From Streptomyces bacillaris (GTDB lineage: Bacteria; Actinomycetota; Actinomycetes; Streptomycetales; Streptomycetaceae): 64,000 bases of DNA. The stretch spans positions 5,580,001 through 5,644,000 of the forward strand of contig NZ_CP029378.1 in NCBI RefSeq assembly GCF_003268675.1. Direction: 5' to 3'. The position numbers were made by a program, and so were the translations under genes. Shown piece by piece: positions 42,244 to 50,179 of this stretch (positions are counted from its first letter, which is position 1; the number at the start of each line of letters is the position of its first letter). The notes beneath the pieces were generated by a model that did no database searches, was not told the origin of the DNA, and saw only the letters and a list, made by a program, of their open reading frames with translations.

Positions 42244-42636
42244 TTACGGGTGGCGGCGGCCGGGGAAGGCGTGCCATCCGGCGAGGGTGAGGCTGAGCCC
42301 GACGGCGGGGTCGAGGACGGTGAAGTGGAGCGGGAAGCCCGCCTCCAGGGTCCGTATCGCGTCGTCCTGAAGCCGTCCGGTGGTGGCCCAGTGGCGCAGG
42401 CTCTCGGGTGCGTCGGAGCCGTGGAAGAGGACGGGCCGCACGTCGGCGGTGGTCATCGGCGGGGGCGGACCGCCGTCCTGGGGCGCGCGGTTGCCGTGGG
42501 CGTCGGCGAGGCGGAGGGCCTGGCGCCGGAGCCAGAGGAGGACGAGGCGCCGGTTGCGTACGGCGGCGGAGCCGAGACAGGCGTACCGCTGCCCGTCCGA
42601 CACGGTGACCTCGGCGGCGTACGCGGCGCGCTTCAC
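42244..42636 (-). CDS. Hypothetical protein
   Basis: 130 residues, starts MKRAAYAAEVTVSDGQRYACLG. Mixed alpha/beta with a basic helix (RNRRLVLLWLRRQALRLADAHG) and a C-terminal LHFTVLDPAVGLSLTLAGWHAFPG. No family recognised. ATGA overlap with the upstream gene stop shows translational coupling in the five-gene block. Confidence 0.65.
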   Translation of the reverse strand: MKRAAYAAEVTVSDGQRYACLGSAAVRNRRLVLLWLRRQALRLADAHGNRAPQDGGPPPPMTTADVRPVLFHGSDAPESLRHWATTGRLQDDAIRTLEAGFPLHFTVLDPAVGLSLTLAGWHAFPGRRHP

Positions 42637-42908
42637 GCGGCACGCTCGTGGTCGCCGGGGGAGCGGACGAGGGCCCGGAGGCGTTCGGCCGCCGCCTCGA
42701 TCTCCGCCACGGCGGCCGTCTGCGCGGCGGCGTGGCGTTCGTCGAGTGCGGCGTCCAACTGGGCGAAGAACAGGGCCCGGTAGGCGGGGTCGGTCTCGAT
42801 GCGGACGAGTTCGTCGAGCGGTGGGACGGGCCGGCGCGGCCGGGTGAGCGCGCGGGCGAGGCGGGTGAGGCGTTCCCGGAGCCGGGTGAGGGAGTCACTG
42901 CGGTTCAC
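42633..42908 (-). CDS. Small helical hypothetical protein
   Basis: 91 residues, almost entirely helix-forming with heptad-like Leu/Ala spacing (LTRLRERLTRLARALTR; FFAQLDAALDERHAAAQTAA). A coiled-coil or adaptor role is possible. It overlaps both neighbours (GTGA at its start, ATGA at its end). Unrecognised. Confidence 0.65.
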   Translation of the reverse strand: MNRSDSLTRLRERLTRLARALTRPRRPVPPLDELVRIETDPAYRALFFAQLDAALDERHAAAQTAAVAEIEAAAERLRALVRSPGDHERAA

Positions 42909-43165
42909 AGGACGTCCCCCCGGCTGCGGGCGTTGGCGCGTGCGGTGCGGGCGCGGAGCTGCTCTATGGGGAACGGGGGCCGTACGTAACGGGGTTCGAC
43001 CTCCCACTCGGTGCCGCCGCCCATGGGGCGCAGCGACCAGTAGAAGCCGGCGACCCCGCGGAACTCGCCCACGCGGTTGTCGCGGCTGGTGTCGACCAGG
43101 AGGGTTCCCAGGGCGGGGAGTTCGGGAGGTCCCGCAGTATTCGGGCACGCGTTCACGCCGTACAC
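42905..43165 (-). CDS. Small conserved hypothetical protein, first of the five-gene block
   Basis: 86 residues. Contains TLLVDTSRDNRVGEFRGVAGFYWSLRPMGGG in part (VDTSRDNRVGEF, FYWSLRP), then TEWEVEPRYVRPP. This type of protein is frequent in Streptomyces beside XRE/DUF397 genes; role unknown. GTG 43165 has GGAG six bases upstream. It is divergent from the XRE regulator, with 107 bases between starts. Confidence 0.7.
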   Translation of the reverse strand: MYGVNACPNTAGPPELPALGTLLVDTSRDNRVGEFRGVAGFYWSLRPMGGGTEWEVEPRYVRPPFPIEQLRARTARANARSRGDVL

Positions 43166-43272
43166 CTATCGCTCCTCTCTGTAGCTGAACGGCTACCGGG
43201 GCGACTCAGACTGACCTACCGTGAGAACCCCTTCAACTGAGGGAACCTGAAGGAAGAGTTGGGAGTACGGCC

Positions 43273-44112
43273 ATGGTCAATATCAAGCAGCTGAACCCCG
43301 CCAGCAGCCCGCAGGCGGCCTTCGGAGCACGTTTCCGCAAGTTCCGGGAGGACCGGGGATGGACGCAGGACGTGCTGGCTCCGAAGATCGGGTACTCCAG
43401 CCAGCACATTTCCGCGGTGGAAACTGTTCGCAAACCGCCGACCCTTCGCTTCTCGCGGAAGTCCGACCTGGCATTTGGTACGACCGGCACGCCCGAATCG
43501 TTCGAGCGCGAGTACATGGAGATGCGGAACGGCTCGCTGCTGGAGGGCTTCCCGGAGTACGTGGGGTACGAGGGCCGGGCTGTGGAGATCAGGCTGTTCG
43601 ACGTCGGCCTCATTCCTGGGCTGTTACAGACGCCGGACTACGCGCGGGCCGTGGCCTACGGGCACGTGGAACGCGGGTCCATCAGCTACGAACAGGCGGA
43701 TCAGCGAGTCGAGTTCCTGGCACGGCGGCAGGAAGCGCTCGTCCGCTCGCAGCCGCCCATGGTGTTCGTCGTCATGGACGAGAGTTGCCTCCATCAGGCC
43801 GTGGGCGGTCCGGAGGTCATGAACGCCCAGCTCCGACGGCTGGAGGAGGTGTCCGCGCGGCCCAACTGGATCATCCAGGTGGCGCCGTTCAGCCTTGGCG
43901 AGCGCAGGGCGTTCTACCTGCCGGTCAATCTGCTGACCATGGTTGACCGGTCCATCGTCGCGTACGCCGAATCGCAGGCGCAGGGGTATGTGGAGCGCGA
44001 AACATCGCTCGTGGCACCCATGTTCACGACCTACCATCAACTCCAGGGCGAGTCGCTGTCGAAGACGGCGTCTGCGGCCAAGATCAGCAAGCTGCGAAAG
44101 GGCACCCCGTGA
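43273..44112 (+). CDS. XRE-family regulator with DUF5753 domain (WhiJ-like)
   Basis: 279 residues. N-terminal helix-turn-helix (about 15-70: FREDRGWTQDVLAPKIGYSSQHISAVE) and C-terminal DUF5753 (about 90-270: IRLFDVGLIPGLLQTPDYARAV; VMDESCLHQAVGG; WIIQVAPF; YVERETSLV). This architecture is the Streptomyces WhiJ-like type, expanded in the genus and usually paired with a small DUF397 protein, thought to modulate it. That partner follows with a GTGA overlap. Development/antibiotic control roles are known for some family members only. Confidence 0.93.
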   Translation: MVNIKQLNPASSPQAAFGARFRKFREDRGWTQDVLAPKIGYSSQHISAVETVRKPPTLRFSRKSDLAFGTTGTPESFEREYMEMRNGSLLEGFPEYVGYEGRAVEIRLFDVGLIPGLLQTPDYARAVAYGHVERGSISYEQADQRVEFLARRQEALVRSQPPMVFVVMDESCLHQAVGGPEVMNAQLRRLEEVSARPNWIIQVAPFSLGERRAFYLPVNLLTMVDRSIVAYAESQAQGYVERETSLVAPMFTTYHQLQGESLSKTASAAKISKLRKGTP

Positions 44113-44317
44113 AGACCGAATCCCCCGCTGGTTCAAGTCCTCGTACAGCGACAACGGCGGTAACTGCGTTGAGGTGGCCGCCAACCTGGTCGCCTCGCAG
44201 GGCATCGTCCCCGTCCGTGACTCCAAGGTCGTGGACGGCCCGGTCGTCGGCGTCCGTACGGCCGCGTTCTCCGCGTTCGTCGCGGGCGTGCAGGCCGGGC
44301 AGTTCGCCGCCGCCTGA
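44109..44317 (+). pseudogene. DUF397 protein, frameshifted near its start
   Basis: The DUF397 body (WFKSSYSDNGGNCVEVA ... DSKVVDGPVVGV ... FVAGVQAG) is in a frame with no start codon. The coupled GTG at 44109, overlapping the XRE stop, reads MKTESP and then leaves frame. One more C in the CCCCC run at 44122-44126 would give MKTESPRWFKSSYSD, the normal DUF397 start. So either one base was lost recently or the sequence has an error. About 69 residues if repaired. Expected role: small partner of the preceding XRE protein. Confidence 0.82.
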
Positions 44318-44337
44318 CGATCCCCGTTCCGAGCGCC

Positions 44338-44366
44338 GCCCCACTCTGCCCCGCGCAGAGTGGGGC
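44338..44366 (+). terminator. Terminator after the first DUF397 gene
   Basis: 12-bp perfect stem GCCCCACTCTGC / GCAGAGTGGGGC with a 5-base loop, 20 bases after the stop. Confidence 0.8.
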
Positions 44367-44472
44367 GTCCTGCTGCCCGGCGGCCACGGCCTGAAGGCGC
44401 TCTGGCGGCCATCTCCGGGCTCGTGCATGGTGGGACGTCCTGGAACTTCCCGTGACGGAAGGGCACTTCACG

Positions 44473-44682
44473 ATGATCGAGCAGCACCCGCAGTGGTTCA
44501 CCTCCTCGTACAGCTCGAACGGTGGTAACTGCGTCGAGGTGGCCGTCAACCTCGCCGCCTCGCGCGACACCGTCCCGGTGCGCGACTCGAAGAGCGCCGA
44601 CGGCCCGGTGGTCGGCGTCCGCCCGGCCGCGTTCTCGGCGTTCGTCGCGGGGGTGCGGGCCGGGGCGTTCGACGCCGTCTGA
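44473..44682 (+). CDS. DUF397 domain protein (intact second copy)
   Basis: 69 residues: WFTSSYSSNGGNCVEVA, VPVRDSKSADGPVVGV and FSAFVAGVRAG, the DUF397 pattern. Close paralogue of the frameshifted copy 150 bases upstream. GGAAGGG about nine bases before ATG 44473 sets the start. It has its own terminator, and lies after the terminator of the first copy, so it is probably a separate transcript. Likely binding partner/modulator of the XRE-DUF5753 regulator. Confidence 0.88.
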   Translation: MIEQHPQWFTSSYSSNGGNCVEVAVNLAASRDTVPVRDSKSADGPVVGVRPAAFSAFVAGVRAGAFDAV

Positions 44683-44693
44683 CCGCTGCCGTC

Positions 44694-44732
44694 CAGGTCG
44701 CCCCACCGTGCCGAGCGCGGTGGGGCGACCTG
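44694..44732 (+). terminator. Terminator after the second DUF397 gene
   Basis: 15-bp perfect stem (44694-44708 / 44718-44732). Its core GCCCCAC / GTGGGGC also occurs in the terminator of the first DUF397 copy, which suggests duplication of gene plus terminator. Confidence 0.85.
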
Positions 44733-44858
44733 CTGTCCGGGCCCGAGCGGGGTTCCGCTGCGCGTTCCGGTCGGCGGGTGGGGCGGGCCGGGGGTGCCTT
44801 TTCCCGTTTCGTCCCCGTAGCATGCCGGTGCCTCCCCTCCCTCCCGTCAGGAAACACC

Positions 44859-45824
44859 GTGTCCCACCTCTCCGCCCCTCCGGCGAGCAGCGCCCCCCTG
44901 AGCACCGGTTCCCACCGCTTCGGCGCGGTGATCAGCCGCATCGCCGGGGAGATCGCCGCGCTCACCGACCACGGCACCCCCGCCGACTACATACCGATGC
45001 TCGCCGGGGCCGACCCCCGGCGGTTCGGGATGGCCGTGGCGGAGCCGGACGGGACCGTGTACGGGGTCGGGGACTGGCGGCAGCCGTTCTCGACGCAGTC
45101 CATCTCCAAGGTCTTCGCCCTGGCTCTGGCGCTCTCCCTGGACGGCGAGCGGATATGGCGGGGCGTGGGGCGCGAGCCTTCGGGCAACCCGTTCAACTCC
45201 CTCGTGCAGTTGGAGTACGAGAACGGCATCCCGCGCAACCCGTTCATCAACGCCGGCGCCCTCGTGGTGACCGACCGGCTCCAGGCGCTGACCGGGGACG
45301 CCGCCGGCCGGGTGCGGGAGCTGCTGCGCACGGAGAGCGGCAACCCCGCCATCGACTTCGTCCCGGAGGTGGCCGCCTCCGAGGCCGCCTTCGGCGACCG
45401 CAACGCCGCGCTGGCCCACTTCATGGCCTCGTACGGCAACATCACGCTGCCGGTCCCCGCCCTGCTCGACGCCTACTTCCGGCAGTGCTCCATCGAGGCC
45501 TCGTGCGCGGACCTGGCCCTCGCCGCCGGATTCCTGGCCCGGGGCGGTCTGCTGGCCGACGGGTCCGCGCTGCTCACCCGCAGCCAGGCGAAGCAGGTCA
45601 ACGCGGTCATGCTCACCTGCGGCACGTACGACGCGGCCGGGGAGTTCGCCTACCGGGTGGGGCTGCCGGGCAAGAGCGGGGTGGGCGGCGGCATCATCGC
45701 GATCGTGCCCGGCGAGTGCACCCTGTGCGTGTGGGGCCCGGGGCTGGACCGGCGTGGCAACTCGGTGGCCGGTGTCTCGGCCCTCGACCGCTTCACCACG
45801 CTCACCGGGCTCTCCGTCTTCTGA
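44859..45824 (+). CDS. glsA: Glutaminase
   Basis: Hydrolyses L-glutamine to glutamate and ammonia. Serine-dependent glutaminase family with beta-lactamase-like fold, 321 residues. Nucleophile motif STQSISKVF (SxxK) near residue 86; NPFNSLVQLEYENGIPRNPFINAGA block; RNAALAHFMASYGN; CGTYDAAGEFAYRVGLPGKSGVGGGI. GTG 44859 has AGGAA five bases upstream. An in-frame GTG farther upstream is not needed. Probably cytoplasmic. Confidence 0.94.
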   Translation: MSHLSAPPASSAPLSTGSHRFGAVISRIAGEIAALTDHGTPADYIPMLAGADPRRFGMAVAEPDGTVYGVGDWRQPFSTQSISKVFALALALSLDGERIWRGVGREPSGNPFNSLVQLEYENGIPRNPFINAGALVVTDRLQALTGDAAGRVRELLRTESGNPAIDFVPEVAASEAAFGDRNAALAHFMASYGNITLPVPALLDAYFRQCSIEASCADLALAAGFLARGGLLADGSALLTRSQAKQVNAVMLTCGTYDAAGEFAYRVGLPGKSGVGGGIIAIVPGECTLCVWGPGLDRRGNSVAGVSALDRFTTLTGLSVF

Positions 45825-45866
45825 CGCGCCGCCGCCCCCGCCACGGGCACCCGTCCGCCCCGCCTC

Positions 45867-45894
45867 CTCCCTCTCCTCTCCTCTCCTCTCCTCA
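45867..45894. repeat. Pyrimidine pentamer repeat (TCTCC)n
   Basis: About five copies of TCTCC/CTCCT in the spacer between glsA and the 2H phosphoesterase gene. Slippage-prone. Confidence 0.7.
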
Positions 45895-45957
45895 GCTCCG
45901 CGCAGGGCCCGCCTGCGCCTGCCCGGGGGTTCGGCCGGGCGGTCGTACGCTGCGCGG

Positions 45958-46533
45958 ATGCACAGCATCGAACTCCTGCCGGACGCCGCGACCGAGCGGG
46001 CCGTGCGGAGGGTCTGGCGGGCCGTCGCCGACGCGGGTCTGCCCAGCCTTGCCGACCACGGCCACCCGACGAACCGGCCGCATCTCACCCTCGCCACGGC
46101 GGACACCCTGCCCGCGGCCACGCGGACCGTGCTGGCGCAGGCCCTCACCGCGCTGCCGCTGCCGCTCCACCTGGGCGGACTGCTGCGGTTCTCCGGCCGG
46201 TTCGAGGTGCTGGCCTGGGCGGTTCGGCCTGACGATGCTCTGCTCGCCCTGCACGAGGAGGTGTGGCGGATCGTGCGGGAGACCCCTGGGGCCGGCCGTC
46301 CCCACCCGCTGCTCGCCCCCGGCCGGTGGGTGCCGCACATCACCCTCGGCCGGGGGCGCGGGGCGGTGTGGCCCGGACCGGACAGCCGTTGGCTCCCACC
46401 GAGTGCGAGTGCGAGTGCGAGTGCGAGTGCGAGCGGGAATGGGAGTGCGACGGCGTCGGGGTGGTGGGCCGCAGCCCGGAGGTACGACTCCATGAGCCGG
46501 ACCACGGCCCGCATCGGCCCGGACACGGCCTGA
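45958..46533 (+). CDS. 2'-5' RNA ligase-like 2H phosphoesterase
   Basis: 191 residues. Two HxTx motifs, RPHLTLA (about residue 39) and VPHITLG (about 124), define the 2H phosphoesterase fold (RNA ligase/cyclic phosphodiesterase type). The natural substrate in actinobacteria is not known. A Ser-Ala repeat (SASASASASAS) encoded by (GAGTGC)n interrupts the C-terminal part. ATG 45958 is six bases after TACGCT, so it is probably leaderless. The stop lies in the arm of a long inverted repeat. Confidence 0.85.
   Translation: MHSIELLPDAATERAVRRVWRAVADAGLPSLADHGHPTNRPHLTLATADTLPAATRTVLAQALTALPLPLHLGGLLRFSGRFEVLAWAVRPDDALLALHEEVWRIVRETPGAGRPHPLLAPGRWVPHITLGRGRGAVWPGPDSRWLPPSASASASASASGNGSATASGWWAAARRYDSMSRTTARIGPDTA
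46401..46436. repeat. In-frame hexamer repeat (GAGTGC)5 in the 2H phosphoesterase gene
   Basis: Five perfect GAGTGC copies plus degenerate ones. The six-base unit keeps the reading frame and encodes Ser-Ala dipeptides. Confidence 0.85.
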
Positions 46534-46619
46534 GCCGGATGCGGCCTCCCGGGAGGAGCCGGCCTGCGGGCCGAGGCGCCGGGCCGTGCCACCGGCCCAG
46601 GCCGTGTCCGGACCGATGC
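46511..46619. repeat. Long inverted repeat / possible terminator after the 2H phosphoesterase gene
   Basis: 28-base arms (46511-46538 and 46592-46619) with two mismatches, 53-base loop that is itself GC-rich and self-complementary. The left arm contains the end of the coding sequence. It could act as a terminator or be the trace of a small inverted duplication. Confidence 0.65.
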
Positions 46620-47120
46620 GGGGCCGGCAGCCACGTCCTTCTGGGTTTGCCCGTCCCGGGCGTGCAGCACGCGAATCGGGGCAACATCCGGATGACGCGA
46701 TCGGCAAGGCGTCCGGCCCGTACTACCTCTCCCTGCGCGCGAGTCACTGAGCCCTGAGGGCCGCCGGCTCCGGGGCAGGTCCTGAGGGCCGGCTTTGGGG
46801 CAGGCCCCCGGGACACGGCCCGACGAACGGGACGGCGGAGAGGAACACGGAGCGGAACGGCGCTGCCCCCTCCACGACCGGAGGAGGCAGCGCTCTGTCG
46901 GCGCGCGGGGCGCGGACCTCAGTGAAGCTTTCCCTCGACCGTGGACACCTGTGGACTGGGATCCTGAGGGTTCAGCCTGCCGGTCGGGGTGAGGCGGCGG
47001 TGTACGAGTGCGACGGTTTGATCACCGTGGAGAAAGCCTTCCGGCGCCGCTCGAGAAACGGCCGATATTTCGCCCGTGTGGCGAATTCCCAGGCTGATCC
47101 CTTGATCGCACAATGAGTGC
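46620..47120. other. Gene-free spacer with a 25-bp direct repeat
   Basis: About 500 bases with no convincing gene. A direct repeat CCTGAGGGCCG...GGGGCAGG occurs at 46752-46779 and 46781-46805. The last 200 bases are lower in GC and may hold the promoter of the next gene. A short open frame at 46922-47116 was rejected. Confidence 0.5.
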
Positions 47121-48470
47121 GTGAGATTCGGTCGCAAGTTGTCTGGTGTCATACGGGCGCTGACGTTGTCCGGCATCGCGGTCTGTCTGCTCGGTTCGGT
47201 GCCGATGGGAGGTACGGACAAGGGCGCACTCAAAATGGCGGTTTCCACCAACAGTGTTACGTCTCCCGGAGTCCAAGTCCGGGAGCGGCAGAACCTGGTT
47301 CGCGTTTACCAACTGCGGAATCTGGCGGAGTACGGGCTTCGGAATATCGAGGTGCGCGATGCCCAGGTTGCCGGAGGGATCGTTCGGTGTCCCCGGGCTT
47401 CCCTGAAGCCGCTGGGCGCGATGACGTGCCGCGCGAAGATTGTCGCCCTGGCGGGCCGTCACATCGGCCAGGTGACGGCAACGGGCGTCGCGGCAAGGAA
47501 GGAGTACGGCCGCGCCCGGGCCGCCGTCTCCGCGGGGTACAACGCCCACTCGGCTGTGCTGACCCTGCGCCGTTCCGCGTCGCAGAAACGTCTCTTCTAC
47601 CGTCTGGTGTACAGCGGTCCCGCTGGGCTTGAGAACCTGCGACTACAGGACCCGCTGTTGCGCGGAGCCGGTCCGCTCAAGTGCTCATCGGGCGCGGGCC
47701 TGCCCGGCCGCTTGCCGCCCGCGGGGAACATCGAGTGCTGGGCCTCGGCTCCGGACAGTCCTGGTCGTCACGCATCCGTGGCGCGGGCATCCGGTACGAC
47801 GGCAGATCGGGCTGTTTCCACAACGGGCTCGTTGCTGCCCCCGCTCGCGCTCTCCGCGAAGGCGGCGGCGGGGTACTCCGTGCCCAGCCCGTCAGCGGCG
47901 ACACGCCCGGACGGGCCGTCCCGGCCCGCAGGCTCCTCCATTGCCACACCCCGCGCCACATCCTCGGCGACACGCCCGGACGGGCCATCCAGGCCCGCAG
48001 CCTCACCTCGCGCCACATCGCCCCTCGTCACACCTCTTCCGGGCGCCCCGCCCCTCGCCCTGACGGCCCCCGGTCCCGGGTCTGGCGGTGTGGGTCTCCT
48101 GTACGGAGAACTTACCCCGGGCCCCTGGGCGCCGGCCGCCGTATCGGGAGCGGTTGCTGCCGGGGCCGGGGGGACCGGTGAGTTCCTCGCGCCGCCGTCC
48201 CTCGCTGAACCCGGACAGCGACTCCCACCGGCAACGAGCCCTGACGGGCCGATTGCCGGCGACCGCCCCGTCGCCACGCCGACCGCCTCCACCGCCTCGC
48301 TCCCGCGGGGCGCGGCCCGGTCCGCCCTGCCGCCCCTGCAGACCGATGGCGGACTGGTGAGTTCCCTGGACTGGGCGATCATGGCCTTCCTGATGGTCAT
48401 CATTCCCGCTGTCCTGATGGCGGCGACTCTCGACTCTCGCAGTTCGAAATCTCAGAAGAAAGAGAACTGA
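47121..48470 (+). CDS. Secreted membrane-anchored protein with degenerate repeat domains
   Basis: 449 residues. N-terminal signal (ALTLSGIAVCLLGSVP), two diverged beta-sandwich-like units (LRNLAEYGLRNIEVRDAQV ... CPRASLKPLGAMTCRA; then a second from residue 140 with CSSG and ECWAS) that resemble the Cys-bearing DUF7507-type repeats. A long Pro/Ser/Thr/Ala-rich stalk (about 235-420) follows, then a C-terminal membrane helix (WAIMAFLMVIIPAVLMAATL) with a basic tail. Looks like a cell-surface stalk protein. GTG start; the DUF4239 gene follows one base after the stop. Confidence 0.72.
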   Translation: MRFGRKLSGVIRALTLSGIAVCLLGSVPMGGTDKGALKMAVSTNSVTSPGVQVRERQNLVRVYQLRNLAEYGLRNIEVRDAQVAGGIVRCPRASLKPLGAMTCRAKIVALAGRHIGQVTATGVAARKEYGRARAAVSAGYNAHSAVLTLRRSASQKRLFYRLVYSGPAGLENLRLQDPLLRGAGPLKCSSGAGLPGRLPPAGNIECWASAPDSPGRHASVARASGTTADRAVSTTGSLLPPLALSAKAAAGYSVPSPSAATRPDGPSRPAGSSIATPRATSSATRPDGPSRPAASPRATSPLVTPLPGAPPLALTAPGPGSGGVGLLYGELTPGPWAPAAVSGAVAAGAGGTGEFLAPPSLAEPGQRLPPATSPDGPIAGDRPVATPTASTASLPRGAARSALPPLQTDGGLVSSLDWAIMAFLMVIIPAVLMAATLDSRSSKSQKKEN

Positions 48471-48471
48471 C

Positions 48472-49239
48472 ATGCTCGGCGCGGGGCTCTTGTACGCGTT
48501 TCTCGGTGCGGCGACAGCGTGCGGCCTGACGTGGGCACTGTCCCGCAGCGAAGCTTCCAGGAAGGCGCATCTGGAAGCTCCCGCACTGAGTTTCGTGGGG
48601 AGCGCGACACTGGCGTTGTTCGTCCTGACGGCGGCTTTCCTGGTGGCAAGTTCCTGGCAGCAGCGCAACTCCGCCAGCGACCACACGTATCAAGAGGCCA
48701 GGAATCTGGAATCGGCCTACGCCGATTCCCGCGGGCTGCCGCTGGATGTGCGCTCACGGACTCGTGAGCAACTGAGGACGTACACGCGGGAGGTCGCTGG
48801 GCCCGAATGGTCTCTCATGAGGAGTCGGGAGATGAGTCAGCGAGCCGCCGGCGCGCTCGACGAGGCGCGCCAGCTCGTTGCGCACGCGCACACAACGGGC
48901 GACGAGCAGGAAGAAGCCAAGCAAGTGGTCAGAACCGAGCTGGACAACGTGGCCGTGGCCAGGAACCAGCGGTCCAGTGACATGAGATGGTCCGTCCCGG
49001 TTCCGATCTTCTACGCCTTGATCTCCACGGCCGTGCTGGTCGTCCTGTTCCCCGCACTGGTCGGTATCAACGCCGGCCCGCGGCATATGCTGGTGATGAT
49101 TCTCCTCGGTACCGTCCTGGGGTTCGCCGTGTACTTGGTGGCAGGTCTCCGGCACTCCTTCGCCCCGCCTCTCGGCATCGAGCCGGACGCATTCCGTCAG
49201 GCACTGGCGCGGTTCGATCAGCTCGACGCGGCCGGATAG
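48472..49239 (+). CDS. DUF4239 (bestrophin-like) membrane protein
   Basis: 255 residues with four hydrophobic segments (about 5-20, 40-60, 175-195, 205-225) flanking a charged extra-membrane helical domain (QEARNLESAYADSR; REQLRTYTREV). This layout is the DUF4239/bestrophin-like family, function unknown, possibly channel-like. It starts two bases after the upstream surface-protein stop, so the two form an operon. Confidence 0.8.
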   Translation: MLGAGLLYAFLGAATACGLTWALSRSEASRKAHLEAPALSFVGSATLALFVLTAAFLVASSWQQRNSASDHTYQEARNLESAYADSRGLPLDVRSRTREQLRTYTREVAGPEWSLMRSREMSQRAAGALDEARQLVAHAHTTGDEQEEAKQVVRTELDNVAVARNQRSSDMRWSVPVPIFYALISTAVLVVLFPALVGINAGPRHMLVMILLGTVLGFAVYLVAGLRHSFAPPLGIEPDAFRQALARFDQLDAAG

Positions 49240-49295
49240 GGCGCGCCGGTGTCAGCATCGGGAACTCTTGGTCAGCTACTGAGCTCTTTCCAACC

Positions 49296-49760
49296 TCAGG
49301 CTGACGCGTGGTGGTGAAGGACGAGGGCGGCCTTCACCGCGTCGGTGATGCGGTTGGTGCTGCAGCGGAGCTTCCGCAGGAGCCGCCAGCTCTTGAGGGT
49401 GGCCATGGCCTGCTCGCCGAGGCAGCGGATCTTGGCGTGGGTGGTGTTGTGGCGGCGCTTCCATCGCTTGAGGCGGCGGCCCCGAAACGGGACTCGGACG
49501 GTTCCGCCGGCACCTTGACACGCCTTGTCAGCCCAGCATTTGAGTCCCGCTTCAGCGAGGGCTTCGATGATCCCGTGCTGTCGCGCGGCGGTGAGGTCGT
49601 GAGTGGAGCCGGGCAGCGCGGGCGAGGCCCGGAGCAGTCGTCCGAACGGGTCGGTGAGGACCTGGACGTTCATGCCGTGGCGCTTGTGTCTCCCGGAGTA
49701 GTACGGGGTGTCGGCGGCGATCCGGTCGATCGGCAGCAGGGTGCCGTCGAGCTTGTCATC
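49296..49760 (-). pseudogene. Truncated IS5-like transposase (DDE_Tnp_4), C-terminal half only
   Basis: The last ~150 residues of a DDE transposase: KLDGTLLPIDRIAADTPYYSG in pieces (DGTLLPIDRI), RHGMNVQVLTDPFGRLL, ALPGSTHDLTAARQHG, ADKACQGAGG, and the terminal KSWRLLRKLRCSTNRI. The first catalytic Asp is retained in LDGTLL, but the N-terminal half and left IS end are missing. Its open frame runs into a broken XRE gene. No terminal inverted repeat was identified by eye. Confidence 0.82.
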
Positions 49761-49814
49761 GCCGAAGCTGTGCGGCGCTGTGCTGCGGGGCTCGGCCGCA
49801 GGGGAGGGCGCGGT

Positions 49815-50034
49815 GCCGACCGGCTCGTCCAGGGAGACTTCGTATCCCTTCGCCAGCTGTAGCACCACCTCCAGGGGTCGGCTAGCGCCGGCTGGTCTCG
49901 ATCCGCGACAGCGTACTGGGCGAGATGCCGGTTGCGCGGCTGACATCGGCGAGTGTGACGCCACGGCGCTCGCGCACGACCGGCAGCCGGGGCCCCATCA
50001 CCGCCAGCATCTGCACCACGTCGTCGCCTGCCAC
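49815..50034 (-). pseudogene. XRE regulator remnant cut by the transposase
   Basis: From GTG 50034 the frame reads the N-terminus of an XRE(-cupin) regulator (LPVVRERRGVTLADVSRATGISPSTLSRIETSRR) up to a TAG. Continuing in another frame it reads PLEVVLQLAKGYEVSLDEPVG, the normal continuation of the same helix-turn-helix. So the gene carries a nonsense change (expected CGG now TAG) plus a one-base shift, and loses its cupin half to the transposase. It is divergent from the epoxide hydrolase, which it may once have regulated. Confidence 0.8.
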
Positions 50035-50179
50035 CGTCCCCGTTCCTTCTCGCTGTGCCGCTTCACTGCCTTGGCCTGCAAGGTTGCCAGAATGGCAACG
50101 CTGATCGCGCGGAGTGGCCGCCGGGCCGCATGATCGACGGGTACTCCCGCGCCGCCCGCGAACCGAGGAGAAGTCGCCC

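Noticed and set aside
46922..47116. Short open frame (64 codons) before the surface-protein gene
   Set aside because: No ribosome-binding site, poor third-position GC, no recognisable sequence.
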